Shown here one piece after another: positions 39,378 through 51,715 of a stretch of DNA of 64,000 nt; position 1 is the stretch's first letter; the number at the start of each line of letters is the position of its first letter. This DNA comes from Hemibagrus wyckioides (taxonomy: Eukaryota > Chordata > Actinopteri > Siluriformes > Bagridae). A program made the translations under genes and the position numbers. The stretch lies in contig NC_080711.1 in assembly GCF_019097595.1 (NCBI RefSeq), positions 12,374,428 through 12,438,427 on the forward strand, read 5' to 3'. The notes below the pieces were generated by a model. That model did not search any database, was not told the origin of the DNA, and worked only from the letters and a program-made list of their open reading frames with translations.

Positions 39378-39739
39378 AGAAAACATTGCAGTATCATTCT
39401 TAAACCAACATAAGCTCATGGTAGCAAAGAATTATAATAAACCTATTTATATAATTATATTAAAAACATATATATATTATTTACAGCAGCAACTTTAGAA
39501 AACATAGAAACCCCATTATATTTGTAAGACCCTTTTGGCACTATAAAATGTTAAAGTTATATAAAGTATTTTACATTTCTATCCAAAAAACAATAAAGAG
39601 TAATTATAGACAAGGCTCATATATCAATATAAATCCCAAATCATACTCCTGGTAACAGCAACTCAATGTGGAGTTTTAGGGAAAGAGAAAATACCCTTAT
39701 TTTTTTCAGCCTCCTAAGGAAGTCAGATATGTTGAACAT

Positions 39740-42700
39740 CTATTTAATATCAAATTTTATTTGATTAAGGCTCTTTTCTTGTCCTTTGAATTGAACAATG
39801 CGCCGTACATCTTCCTCCAAACTATGGAGCTTATTCATGTGTTCATTAACGTTCTCCTCCATCCACTCATCCACAGTGTCTGCGTAGTAAATAGTCATCA
39901 TCTCTCTCCTAAATTTCTCCATAAAGGGATCCCACTCTTGCAGCACTCTAACATGAACAAACAGGAGAGAATTGACCTGGTCAGAATTCTAATATAATAA
40001 CAACAACTGATAAACTGGTTTTGTTGTCTGTTCACTGGCAGGTGAGCTGATGGTGGTTTTTTAAGATATTTTAGGGTTAAATCTGTATGTCATATTATTT
40101 TAAATGTGAAGGTTAAAAGAGGTGACAAGGCTGAGGAAGTACGATATACAGTAGCTGTACAAAAAATGTCAATTCTTTATAGATTTCTATTGTGAGCTAA
40201 ACTTATGTTGTTCTGTCGCTCATCTAAGACTCAAAGCTGCATCAGCTCTTAAGCTAGACTCAAAAAAGGGAAAAAAGTAACAAATAGTCAGACACTTTTA
40301 ATCAAGTATTAAAAACTGTGAAGTTAAACAAACTTACTTGGTCAGTGCACCCTTAAAATATCCAATATTCCGGGGATTGGCAAAGTTGTATTTTCTCTGG
40401 TAAGACCCGAATGATCCTCTCACATAACTGTGAATGGAATCAAACATATACACAACAAATGGAAAAACTATACTGATTGATTTACTAAAGGTTTTAACCC
40501 AAAAAGATATCAAATGTTAAAGTTTTACAAAGGCACTCACTAGTTTTGAGATATTTGTTGAACAGATTTCTGAAGTTCATTGTGGATTTTTTCAACCATG
40601 TTATAAATGTTAGCACCTGGAAATGCTGCATTACCTTTACTGTAGGAAAGAAAAGAAGGAAATCACAGGCAAGTGTAATCAGTATTATGTAATTTATAAT
40701 ATCATTCCTACTAAAAACTTATATATAGAAAAAAAGAGAACAATGTTTTATACCAGCTATTAGCATTGAGGTCAATTTTGCAGCCCAAAAGTTTTTCTAC
40801 TTCATTTTCAGCTGCTTGATTAAATTGACCTGTGTGAAATCATAGACAATATGAGTCAAGAGTTGACTACAGGTGCTATTCTATTCTTTCACTTATTTTG
40901 CTTCGCAGTACTCACCATATTTTAGAGTCTCTAGACAGGTGGCCAGAGAGGGGATAGCCACAGGAAGCAGTTCACATAGCACTGTGTGATGCTCGTATCT
41001 AAAACATTTAGATTCCTTAGAGCAGACGCAGTGATTTAAATTTTTCTTACAAATACTGATGTTAAAGGTTACATATGTATTAATTAAAGAAAAAAACATG
41101 CTGTTTAAAGATATACTGCTGCTGTTTTCACCTCATTGACCCCCCCCCCCTCCCTCCCCCCACCCCTTTCTGAATATTGTGTTGGTCCCCCTTTTGCTGC
41201 CAAAACAGCCCTGACCAGTCGAAGCATGGACTCCACTAGATCCCTCAAAGTGTGCTGTGGTATCTGCCACCAAAATCTTAGCAGCAGATCCTTTAAGTCC
41301 TGTAAGCTGCGAGGTGGGGATTTTATGGGACTTAAAAGACTTAAAGGGCACTTTTGATAGATACTGACCACTGCAGACCGGGAACACCCCACAAGAGCTG
41401 CAGTTTTGGAGATGCTGTGATCCAGTCGTCTAGCCATCACAATTTGGCCCTTGTCAAACTCGCTCAAATCCTTACGCTTGCCCATTTTTCCTGCTTCTAA
41501 CACATCAACTTTGAGGACAAAATGCTCACTTGCTGCCTAATATATCCCACCCACTAACAGGTGCCATGATGAGGAGATCATCAGTGTTATTCACTTCACT
41601 GCTAATAATGTTATGCCTGATCGGTGTAGGTACGCTTCGTTGTTGTAAAACGTTCATGAAACAACTTAGTTTTTATTATCATTCAAATTATTGTTCCAAT
41701 AAATAACCATTCCTTAATCTCATGATTTTTGTCACACCAGGGAGCTCAAGCCGGATGCAAGTGCAGAGTTTTATTTACAGTGGAAAATGAAACAAATGCT
41801 GATAAATAAACCGGAGAGTCAAAACATAAGTGCTAAGAACAAGGACATGGCTGAGAAAACACAAAAACTGGAACAAAGCAATAAACACACAATAGCATAG
41901 ACAGCTGCAAGAAAAAGACATGGTGAGACAGTGGGGTTAACTAAGGTGACTAAACACAAAACAGACGAGTATAATCCTGACACATCGTGCCAACAACCAG
42001 TAACAAGATAGTGGCCGAGACAAGAGATCACAAAAACACATATGGAAACGTAAACAAAAACAACAGAAACAGAGTTCAAACGCTATGTGCAGGGTTGCCC
42101 TTTGGTGGTCTGGCAGGGATGTGTCCCAAATATCCCCCAAGATTCTCAATATGAAGCGTACGCTAATCTGTCCTTAACTCTTTCCTGTGGAAGAAACCTA
42201 GACCATTACGTAGCACAGACTCCTTCCATAAACCTTAAGTGAACATTAATTATTAGCCATAGTTAATTGTGGAACTTATTCAAGCCCCTGTAAATGAGCT
42301 GATACTATAGAAGCAATAACATAAGAATGTACACTATTAAAATAAAACTTGCTGAGTTGCTGTTTTCTGACCCATGCTATTAGAGAAAATTTATCAACTA
42401 CTTCCAGCTGATCAGATTTGAGAATTCAGTGGAATAAAGGCTTTATAATTATACACTAGCAAGCTACATACAGTGAAGCGGTCATCTCAAACCGCAACAA
42501 CTGGGCAGAATCAAATAATTATACAAACCTTTGCCAGCCTGTTAAAGCAATGCCATCTAATTTTATAGAGGGGTATTTATGCATGATGGCCATGACTTTA
42601 AGCCAGGCTAGGTGATTCTCTAAGTGTTGATGAATCGGTGTCCATCTCTGGTCATTGCCTGAAGCTCCTTTAAATGCACTTGCAAACCAGACATTATGGA

Positions 42701-45700
42701 ATCCAGCCGTTTGGTAGTTAGATAGTAGTTGTCCTATAAATGAATAATTTTTTTTTTGTCATTCAACTGATGGCTTTTTAAAAATAGCCCATCATATCTA
42801 CATTTAATTATATTTAGGTCTTACCTATCTGAGTCAAATTCATTTTTGCATTATAATTCCACATCACAGGGGTTGCAAGATTCGGCAAACCAGATTCTAC
42901 AAAAACAAAATGTTATTTTTTTCACAAATAAAAAAATAAGACAGACCTAAATAATTGAGAGGGTGATACGGTTGGCAGTAAACATTAAATTATTAATGTA
43001 TGGCGATAGTATTTAATTTATCTTTCTGTTCACATTGCAGTTAAGACTGAAATACAGTTTCCACACATTAAGACCATTTTTCAGAATTTTCTAACTGGAG
43101 AAATTATCTTGACTGTGCTGTTATGTTTGTAAGTTTTCATGCCATACCTTTGACTAAGGTGTCATTGATCTTCCTGAGCATATCTTCCCAAAATATAGGT
43201 TTGATTCCAGGACTCAGTTCGGTCAAGAACTGGCAAACCTTCATCACGTGGCTAAGGAAGAGTTCTCCTACACTCTTTTGGTTTTGCTTCATCCAGTTTT
43301 TTGAGTCCTCACTCTCGCCAAGGCCGTAAACCTGAACGTTCAGTGCAAATAATGCCACATTTTTTATTCAGCAAATATCTAATAATCAACTGACTGTTTA
43401 GAAGTTGCAAAGTTAGGTCAAACCTCATCCGCTCCAATATGAAACCAACGTGTTTTGGGGTGCTTCTTCAGGACCTGAGTTAGCATTTCTTCAACCAGGT
43501 TTAAGCTACCAGGATGCAGAGGGTTCAGGCTGTTTGGAAAGTCGGGCTCTTCTCTCAAGTCAAAAAATTGTCCATGTTTCAGCACAAACTACACAAGAGA
43601 AGAAGCAGAAATCGTTTATAATCTTTCTTCCTTGTAATCCATTGGGATTAGAACATTTGATTGCTTTTTGTTAAACATTCAAGAAAATTAAGATAACAAA
43701 ATAAAGGTGTGCAAGGGTCAAAATCCCACTCCCACAATTCCCAAAGAAATTCTGAACAATCCCATTCTTTCTAGTAGTTAATTTTCACTACACCTAATGT
43801 TTTCTAATGAACCTAGCAGGTTCATTAGAATTTACACATGTGAGCGAGCAATCCGCCTGTTCCTATGAAATTTTTCTTGGGTCCTGCAGGTTCCCCATCC
43901 CAATGCATATCTCCACAATCGGTCAGATCTGCTGTAGTAAAAATATTTGCAATGCTAAGAATTATCAGAGCTCTGTCTTCACTTACCTCTAGATGTCCGA
44001 ATACCTGCACCAGTGGTATAATCTCAAGATTGTAGAGGCTGGCCAGTCTCTTAAATTCTTCTATGTCATCCGCACTGTATCAGATAGTCAGAATCAGGAT
44101 ATCTTTTTATTCACCATTTCTTTCGTCTTATTGACAGACATTCGATCACGCACAAATTAGATGAGTAGAATAAAAAGGCATATAAATGAACAGAGATAAT
44201 AATAACAAGAAGGATATCTACTTTAGTTTGAATGCATGTGTAAGTGTGCTGTTAAGTAAAGAGGGCAAATGAAACAGAGTTGAATCAGTGGCATCAATAA
44301 ATTTGGGATATGAAATATTTTCCAGTTCCAAACGCTTGTTCTTCGATGGTTAACACAACATACACAGCGCAGCTAATTATATGTATTGTTTTGATTAGTA
44401 CAGTGTAATTAATGTGCAAAGTCACATTCAATGTCAAATAATAACTGTAATAAATTATAAGATATATAGTGGTGTAATATGATATAGCGGTGTTCAAAAC
44501 TATGTTGAGAATCAGGATTAACCAATCGAGATTAAGCATTTTTCCCATTTCCATTTGAAAAGAAACTAGTTCTTAACATTATTGATATGAAGAGATTGTC
44601 TTAAATTAGATTGTTCTTTAAATGATTATATTCACATTTACGGCATTTGACAGACGACAATTTATCTCATTTTTATACAACTGAGCATTTTTATCCAAAT
44701 GATGTCACGAAGGCCCCACCCTTATCAATTTAATTGCACAAATCACACAGTGTTTTTTATTTACTATATTCATCCCCCTCCAAAGAACAATTCCTGGCTA
44801 TACCACTGGGCCGAATCATATTTTCCTAATAATGATCCAGTATGAGATATTCAAATCATCATTGGTAACTTTTAAAGTGCAGAAAAGCAAGCTCACCTGT
44901 ACGAATAAGGTGACCTGAGTACTTCAAGCTCCCCTTCATAAGGAAACATATCCTCATACTCCACCAAGATCCCATTAGCACCAAGACTGGAGATTAGTGG
45001 AAACAGCTGCAATAGATGGAAGCCGCAAAGTTACTTAAGTCTACTTAACAGAATTGCAACATTTCTGAGTTGTAAAAATGCTCCCTCACCTCCTGAAAAT
45101 AACTGACTTTGGGTGCAGCACCTTTAAGATCTAAGTGCACTACACGGAGAGGGCCTTTGCGCGAACTCACTGGGACTTTTACTGTGCTGATTACTTTTGG
45201 CTTTGTTTGAATGATATTTGTCTGGTTATTTGGCTTCTTCGTATCTGTTTGTAGGCTTGGTTTCACATGTAACTTTGTGGGTCCACCTTTATCTGTACTC
45301 CAGAATCGACCTGGGACATGGACACGCGCTTGTGAAATAATATTGCTTGTGAAGTCTCCAATTTCTGTTCCTTGGCTGTAAACAGATGATCAAAATAGCA
45401 AACATTGTTAAAACCAAAAGCACAAAGAATCATGATCAGATCAGCGCTGGTAGAGAAACACTGCAGAGAATTTTAAAGAGAGTTGAATGAATAAATTGAG
45501 ATAAAACTGACATAACGTATCAAAGAGCTCAGAAAGCGACTAAGCCAGTTAAGCCAGATAAGATCAAAAAGTGAGTAAGCCATTATTTGGCTGTTGGTCA
45601 ATCTATTAAAAGATGAATGTGTGTCATTATTTTGACTGTATTCTTAATTCCAGATTAATACACTCACCTGAAATATAGCTTTGCTGCAGCAAGTACAGCC

Positions 45701-45741
45701 AGGCAGGCCACCACCAGCCTTAGGACCTTCTTACACTCCAT
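39740..45741 (-). CDS. hexd: Hexosaminidase D-like GH20 enzyme with N-terminal membrane-anchor-like segment
   Basis: Predicted exo-beta-hexosaminidase removing terminal N-acetylhexosamine (GH20; family knowledge). Coding exons: 45668-45741, 45090-45375, 44897-45006, 43987-44074, 43424-43588, 43148-43331, 42825-42896, 42529-42733, 40916-40998, 40754-40829, 40541-40639, 40338-40427, 39740-39947. They total 1,740 nt, or 579 residues, with all phases consistent. Residues about 7-25 ([19 protein letters not shown]) are hydrophobic after MECKK, then comes a polar stem to about 95. The barrel starts at [19 protein letters not shown]. The acid/base pair is D240-E241 in [31 protein letters not shown] and [11 protein letters not shown] are further hexosaminidase D signatures. 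Human HEXD, as I recall it, begins close to the HLDLKG segment and has no such anchor, so this may be a distinct fish paralogue; the symbol is by family. The start has a weak Kozak context (TTCATGG). Confidence 0.88.
41150..41632 (-). mobile_element. Tc1-family relic with transposase N-terminal fragment
   Basis: Same family as 24606-25160. On the minus strand it encodes [20 protein letters not shown] and [20 protein letters not shown]. It then jumps directly to the element's other terminal part (GGTGGGGATTTTATGG, CAGCCCTGACCAGTCG), so the catalytic region is deleted. The right end reads AATAATGTTATGCCTGATCG; the left inverted end is eroded into a C-rich run. Confidence 0.85.
41728..42150. repeat. 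Candidate dispersed repeat in hexd intron
   Basis: Sequence such as GGATGCAAGTGCAGAGTTTT followed by long A-rich text with AAACACAAAAACTGGAACAA resembles a teleost dispersed repeat. I see no clean terminal repeats, and this is from memory only. Confidence 0.3.
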
Positions 45742-45791
45742 GAACCTGTTTCAGAAACATACCCCAAAACACATGAAATAACAATGCACAA

Positions 45792-45991
45792 ATATAGCTG
45801 CAAGCAGCAATGACAGGCCCTCGCACTATGGGCCATCACTACATGGTGCCATCGCCTTAAAAGGGCAAATAAAAGGGGAAATACCAAAAGGACAAGAGTG
45901 ACAATTTGGGTGTAATGAAATAGATCATAGCAATGTCCAGTGATGTCCAAAAGGACAATGACTCTCCCTTTAAACTATATTACTATATACA

Positions 45992-46078
<87 letters not shown>

Positions 46079-47972
46079 TGATGATATTATGATAATATTA
46101 TACTAATATAATTTACATCATACTATTTTTCTTCTCCTGAAGTGTATATACATTTTTGGTTGACTCTGTATATATAAATTGTGAAAATGAAGCCATATTG
46201 TAAAGAAATTAAAGTAAAGGGGAAAGAGCCTCTCGTGGACATAGTCTAGTACTGCAGGAGTCAGGTCAAAACCATGTCCAGTCAATGGACTGATAAATGT
46301 AAAAATTTGTTGTGAGCCATTAGAGCGTCACAAAATCATGAAACTAAGCAGAATTACTCATAACCAGTTGTTCTTTCTATGTGAAAAGTTTTGAAACATT
46401 AGGGCTTTCCACTGTTAAGATATAAGAACTTTTTTTTTCTATTATGTCCTCACAATAGCAACATCACTCAAAATATCAAAAATTCCTTCACAGTTTCACA
46501 TCAGCCATGTCCTGACATTATCCTGACTGATTTTCAACTAAATCAGGTGAAAGTAAGGGAAAACATTAGAGATTTCTAAAAGTGACACACTTCCTGCTGC
46601 CAGTTGGTGGCGCTATGACTGACACTCACAGTAGTCATGTCCGTGTGATCAGCTTTCTTCGCTTAACATAAAGTTGAGGTTTGATGTACATGACACAATA
46701 CACACCGAAGTTATTAGCCACTTCCTGTTTCCTTTTATTCGCCATAAGTTTAAGGGCTCCTCACGGCTGAACCATTTGAGATATCAGGAATCCCTTAGAA
46801 ATTTTAGATCCTCAATGTCTTCAGATCATATTGGACCCTGTTTGGTCAAAATCATACAAATCCCCTAGGAGGAGTATATCAAATTCCATTGGGTGCATTT
46901 TTCAAACATCCCAAAATAACTGACTTCCTGTTAAGCAGATCCCATGACAGGTGGATGAACGTCATTTAGCTCAGTGAGAACTAAATGTATACCGGCTCTC
47001 ATCCATATATGTCCAAGTGAATATGAGCTGTGCAGCTTTATTTCTGACAAAGTTCCAGGGGGCACTGTGACAGCCCTGTGCCACGCCCGGTGACCAGCCA
47101 CACTGGCCTTTCTCATAAACATTTACACTCTCTATGGGAAATATTTTGGAACATTAGGCCTTTCCACTCATAAGATATGAGAAGATTCATTTTCTTCTAT
47201 TATGTTCTCATGTAAATCGTCGCCATAGTAACACGATTCAAGGTATCAAAAATTCCTTTACCATTTCACATCAGCCATGTCTTGACATTATCCTGACTGA
47301 TTTTGAACCAAATCAGGTGAAAGTAAGGGAGAAAATATTAGAGATTTCAAAAAGTGACACACTTCCTGCTGCCAGTTGGTGGCGCTATGACCGAGACTCA
47401 CAGTTGTCATATCAGTGTGATCAGCTTTCAATGCTTAATATAATTCTAAGGTTTCATGTAGATCACTTAATGTACACAGAAGTTATTAGCCACTTCCTGT
47501 TTCGTTTTATTCGCCATAAGTTTAAGGGCTTCTCACGGCTGAACTGTTTGAGAAATCAAAAATCCCTTCCCAATTTTGCATTATCAATGTCTTGAGATCA
47601 TTTAAGCCTGGGTTTGGTGGCGGTTGTATCAAGTTCCTAGAAGGAGTATTTCAAATTCCATTGGGTGCGTTTTGCAAACAACTCAGAATAACTCACTTCC
47701 TGTGGATTAGACTTAATGACATGCGGTATGAAAGTTCATGGATACGTGCAAGTGTGTATCAGCTATGCAGCAAGATGTTCGAGGGGGCGCGGATTTCAAC
47801 CTGGCTGCTGATTTTCAAGAGTTTTTGAGCATGTTAAGGGGTCCAAAATGCCCCGAAAGGTTGGAAAAAAAATTAAAAAACAAAACATAAATTCTAACGA
47901 AAACAATAGGGCTTCCGCACCTACGGTGCAAGGCCTCTGGCCTTGCTCCTTCGGTGCTCGGGCCCTAATAAG
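45792..47972. mobile_element. 2.2-kb non-autonomous DNA element with an internal direct duplication
   Basis: It begins near ATAGCTGCAAGCAGCAATGA, followed by GGCCCTCGCAC, and ends GCACCTACGGTGCAAGG ... GGTGCTCGGGCCCTAATAA. These termini are familiar from a very common teleost repeat. Two internal segments, about 46430-47100 and 47200-47870, are similar with an offset near 772 bases (each contains CCAGTTGGTGGCGCTATGA and AGTTATTAGCCACTTCCTGT). It also holds an AT run (45996-46075). No transposase frame was found. Confidence 0.75.
45996..46075. repeat. (AT)n microsatellite
   Basis: About 40 AT units inside the intronic element. Confidence 0.95.
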
Positions 47973-50018
47973 CACACAATGACTGTACAACAATAACACT
48001 TTCTCTTATACATCGCTGATAGATTATCAAGACATTACATGTAATTCACAACTACAACATATGTTAATGACTAAATTATTACATACAAAAAAATGGTGAA
48101 CATTATTTTTTTTAAAGCCAAGCATCTTTAAGGTATAAAATGTCCCAGTCCAAGAAGCATCACAGCACCGTGACAGGTCTGAGAAACCATAAACCTGTGA
48201 AGCATTCTACCGTAAACAGATGTGACAGATGAGAAGGCTTGGAAAATCACCATGTGTTTGTTTACCATTAAAGAGAGAAACCTAGCAAAGCAGCCCCAAT
48301 TATGAACCAGTTTAACTACACACACCCTTTGCAAATCTGAATGCCATTTCAGGCAAGGGATGTAATTAAACACATTCATTTATAAGTGTTCATACATCTA
48401 TATGCAGCCAAGAACACAGTGTACATTATACTGACCTGACTAAGTGATATTTATGCAAATTTATTAAATACACTTTTGTAAATAACAGCTTGGCTAGATT
48501 TGAATCTTTGTGCCTATAGATCTATCTCTGCCCTTGTGTCACTCTGATTTAAAAGGTTCACTTTATTTTGAGAATTGTCTTTTTGGCATGAATAACTTAG
48601 AAATAGACTTTTTAATGTATCATCAGCGCTGAACCCCATTTACCACAATGCATCCAAGGCAACAAATATGGACACCCTGCAAGTTCACAGTCACCTGATT
48701 ACTGAATGCACTTGGATGAACTCACTTCCACACACAATACAAGCAACTTCACTATTTACAGCCTTTAGTCCATCTTCGTTATTTCTTCATAGGTTTTTCG
48801 AATTCAGCATTGTGGCTTGGATTTGTTTGCTATTAATAGCTCTTAAATAAAAGCATACTCTGTGATTATCATGAATTTAATACCAAGAAACATCACCTTT
48901 CCCAGTTTAAAGAAAAAATATAATCCATGTCTTTCAACATCAAAATATCAGTGCACATTTGTTTTGCACTCTGCTCTTGAAGGTCTATAGGTTAACTATT
49001 AATCTAGTTCATAGTGTTATTTACTTTGAGATATGAGGGGGACAGAAGATCCCTGTATTGCTAGCAGTATAAATGGTCTCTGGGATTGTACCTTCAAGTG
49101 TACACCTGTTGTACTTCCAGGATGTAAATACCTTTTAGGTACATGTAGTGTAATTTTAAAGCTTTACCCTAAAAAACTAATTTGGGTCTAAAAGTAGATT
49201 AAATCCATGTTTCCAAATGAAAAATTGTTTGAACATTTTTTTTTACTTCTGTATTGTATTCTGGTTTATGTAAAAGAATTTCTTCAATGCTTCACTGTTA
49301 ACAATGTGATATGTCTTTTATTCAAGAGCTTAATGCAAAGCTATACTTGCATCTGTATTTGTTTAGTGGTCTAAAAATTTGTATATGTTTTTGCATTTGG
49401 TTTCAGCTCTGAGGTTTTGTTTTTTGTTTTTTTCTTAATGCAAACCCTATCATACTATCCTGGAAACACTGGACAACAATTTGGGCCAAATTTATTTATC
49501 ATTCACAAATTCTAAAAAGAAAATCTATTTTTATTTAATCTTTCCCAAATTATAATTAAACTCTTATTTACAGACAATAACCATGTAATAATATTCAGTC
49601 AGGTTCTTACCTGTATTCAGATTTGCTTAGGATGCATTACTGGATGAACTCTGGATAATTCTATTCGGTTATAACCATACTATAAATAAAGTAGTGTTTA
49701 ATACTCTAAAAGTCTCAAAGGAAATAACATTTCTCTTTCATTTTTTCATTTACATTTTGTAATTACTCTTTAACCTTCCTCCCCCTCTTAGCTCAGGATA
49801 AATAACAAATTCATCTCATGAACCTCAGACACACAGTGGTTATGGAATAGTTAACATCTTCCAATCAACTATTTTTAAAAATATATTTAAAGTAGCTGAA
49901 CCACATGCAGGCGAATATGTGTGCAATTAAATTTATGTTTACAATGTACAGAGAAACATGTCAGAGGTTCCATCTTAAAGTCAATCTCAATAGTCAATAA
50001 TTCATAAAGAATACTTAC

Positions 50019-50098
50019 TTTCTTAATGCCATTGAAAGTCGTTTCTTTCGACTCAGCTAATGATGGTTTTACATCCCCAGCACCCATGTGCAACAATG
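50019..50098 (-). other. hexd: Probable non-coding first exon of hexd, with an upstream ORF
   Basis: It ends in AAGAAA|GTAAGTAT, a strong donor, and would splice to the acceptor before 45745 (ctgaaacag). An ATG at 50085-50087 opens a 23-codon frame that, after splicing, runs into exon 2 and stops (TAA) just past the main ATG, in a different frame. The exon is inferred from donor quality and promoter position and has no protein support. Confidence 0.5.
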
Positions 50099-50135
50099 TG
50101 GAAAAAAAAGAAACGTCTGCGCCTTTTTAAATACA
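50099..50135 (-). promoter_or_regulatory. hexd: TATA-like core promoter of hexd
   Basis: Gene-strand TATTTAAAAA (50124-50133) lies about 30 bases before the proposed first exon, the normal TATA-to-start distance. Confidence 0.45.
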
Positions 50136-50814
50136 TTGTCACGCCCAGGTGACTTCTGCATCATGGGTAACTATAAGAAATTCTTCTTCAATTAACTGCC
50201 TTAAGGAAAATCTTCTTCAGTACTCACCGCATCTGTGTGTGTGAGTAAAAAAATAAAAAAGAATAAAAAACAGGCTGAGCAAGTCAAACTGGTTTGCCTT
50301 TCTGGTTGGCTTTCAGGTAGAAAGCGATTTCCCAGCTTTTTAATTACTTGAGTAAAACGCTCAATACATTTTTAAAGTTAGAGCCAATCATTCTGAAACT
50401 GAAATTTCCTTTTTCTGGCACCTACATGGTCAATCAGTTTCAGAAGCTCAGCCCGTGTTATAGCAGCTAATTCCTGGTCAGACTAAAGCCACACCCACAC
50501 ATACAGAGATTGTCACCGGTTGTCATTCCTCCTACTGGTTGCCAGAATTAAAAACCACATACATTGTGTGTGGCAGAACAACTACTTCAATCACAACAAT
50601 CACACTGTCTTCATGCTCGACTATCTTCGTGTTCATCGGTAGTCGCCTCACACAGTTGCACAATATTTGCATGAAGTGAGAATGTACGTCATTCTAGGTA
50701 CCAGCAGTCACTGTCCCTCATGTTGCCAGATATTTACCAGCTCCCATTAAAAAAATTAATGGTTTCTGGTCGATGTATGTGTAAACGAAGCATACGCTGG
50801 AATTTCAGCACAGA

Positions 50815-50965
50815 AGTCATTTGCCAGGTGCCCTTATCCAGAGTGACCTTCATTCCATTTGTACAACTCAGCAGTTCAGAGTTAAAAGCCTTGCACAAGG
50901 GTTCAGGACTAGCAGCTTGGCAGAGGTGGGATTTAAACACCAAGTCCTCACTGTACTGAGTTACT
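50815..50965 (+). repeat. Short dispersed repeat (GCCCTTATC family)
   Basis: It has GGTGCCCTTATCCAGAGTGA, then TTGCACAAGGGTTCAGGAC and GGATTTAAACACC, the typical wording of a repeat seen throughout teleosts. Related to 18395-18560 and 35695-35865. Confidence 0.6.
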
Positions 50966-51114
50966 AGTACTTATTGGTGCTTCGGCCTAAATTATTTAGG
51001 TTGTCCTAAGGGTTGGTGTGGGATAGTGAGGGCATATCTTGGATTCAGATTAAAGAAAGAACCCACATTTAATTCAAGATTCATTAATTAATTCTTACGT
51101 TTATGATTAATGTA

Positions 51115-51715
51115 CACTCCCCTAAGAAGGTATTGGAACATTGAAGACTGAAAACATTTGGGTTTGAGATCAAAACATGAATATGAGACAATGACACTAC
51201 CTCCACCATCCTTGAAAATGAGCTTTTATGTTTTGGATGATGAGAAGATCCTTTCTTTTCCCCGCACTTTGGTTGTTTTATTCCAACAGTGCATTGTGAT
51301 CATTTCACCCCTGCCCTGTGAATGTTGTTGGGGATGTCACTGTCTGTTGTTTTGGAGTTTTTCTTCACAGCTCTTAATGTTTCTATCATCAAAATTTTCC
51401 TTAGCTAAACTGTTTGACGTAAGGTTCAGAATAGCTTGCTTTTTACCCATAAACAGCTGTCTGATCTTCATGCTGGTTTATCCTTTTAACAACAAATACA
51501 GTGTTGACAGTTGAAAGCATGAATACACATTCAGAGCTATTAGGTTTAATCAATCAATCTAACAGGCTGGGCAACAAGAAAAACGTGTTAGCCATATGTG
51601 CTAATATTTTTGATCACGTGATAAATATGTAGGTTCAAACAATATGTCATATTTTTAAAAAAAATGTCATAGGCTCTTGAACTCACCTAGATGTAAATAT
51701 CAAGAAAAAAAGGTG
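51115..51715 (-). mobile_element. Decayed Tc1-like element (ATTGGAAC-ended family), reverse orientation
   Basis: The left end contains GGTATTGGAACATTGAAGAC and GGTTTGAGATCAAAACATGA. Read on the minus strand, 51300-51500 contains AAAAGGATAAACCAGCATGA, CAGACAGCTGTTTATGG and ACAACAGACAGTGACATCCC, pieces I recognise from the start of a common fish Tc1 transposase. It is frame-broken, and the catalytic half is missing. Confidence 0.65.

Larger units (their letters stand above)
36791..39739. other. Spacer between e4f1 5' end and hexd stop codon
   Basis: It holds a poly-T run (36800-36811), a Tc1-family MITE-like copy (37124-37431), a LINE 3' end (38160-38670), a GAGT repeat (39007-39036) and the hexd 3' UTR with a poly(A) signal. 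I see no other gene. Confidence 0.7.
40999..42528 (-). other. hexd intron with repeats
   Basis: It contains the Tc1-family relic 41150-41632, a C-rich low-complexity run (41140-41166) and a candidate dispersed repeat (41728-42150). The remainder shows nothing. Confidence 0.6.
45746..50018 (-). other. hexd intron 1 (about 4.3 kb)
   Basis: About half of it is a single inserted repeat (45792-47972). From 47973 to 50018 it is AT-rich with no recognisable gene. Confidence 0.6.
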
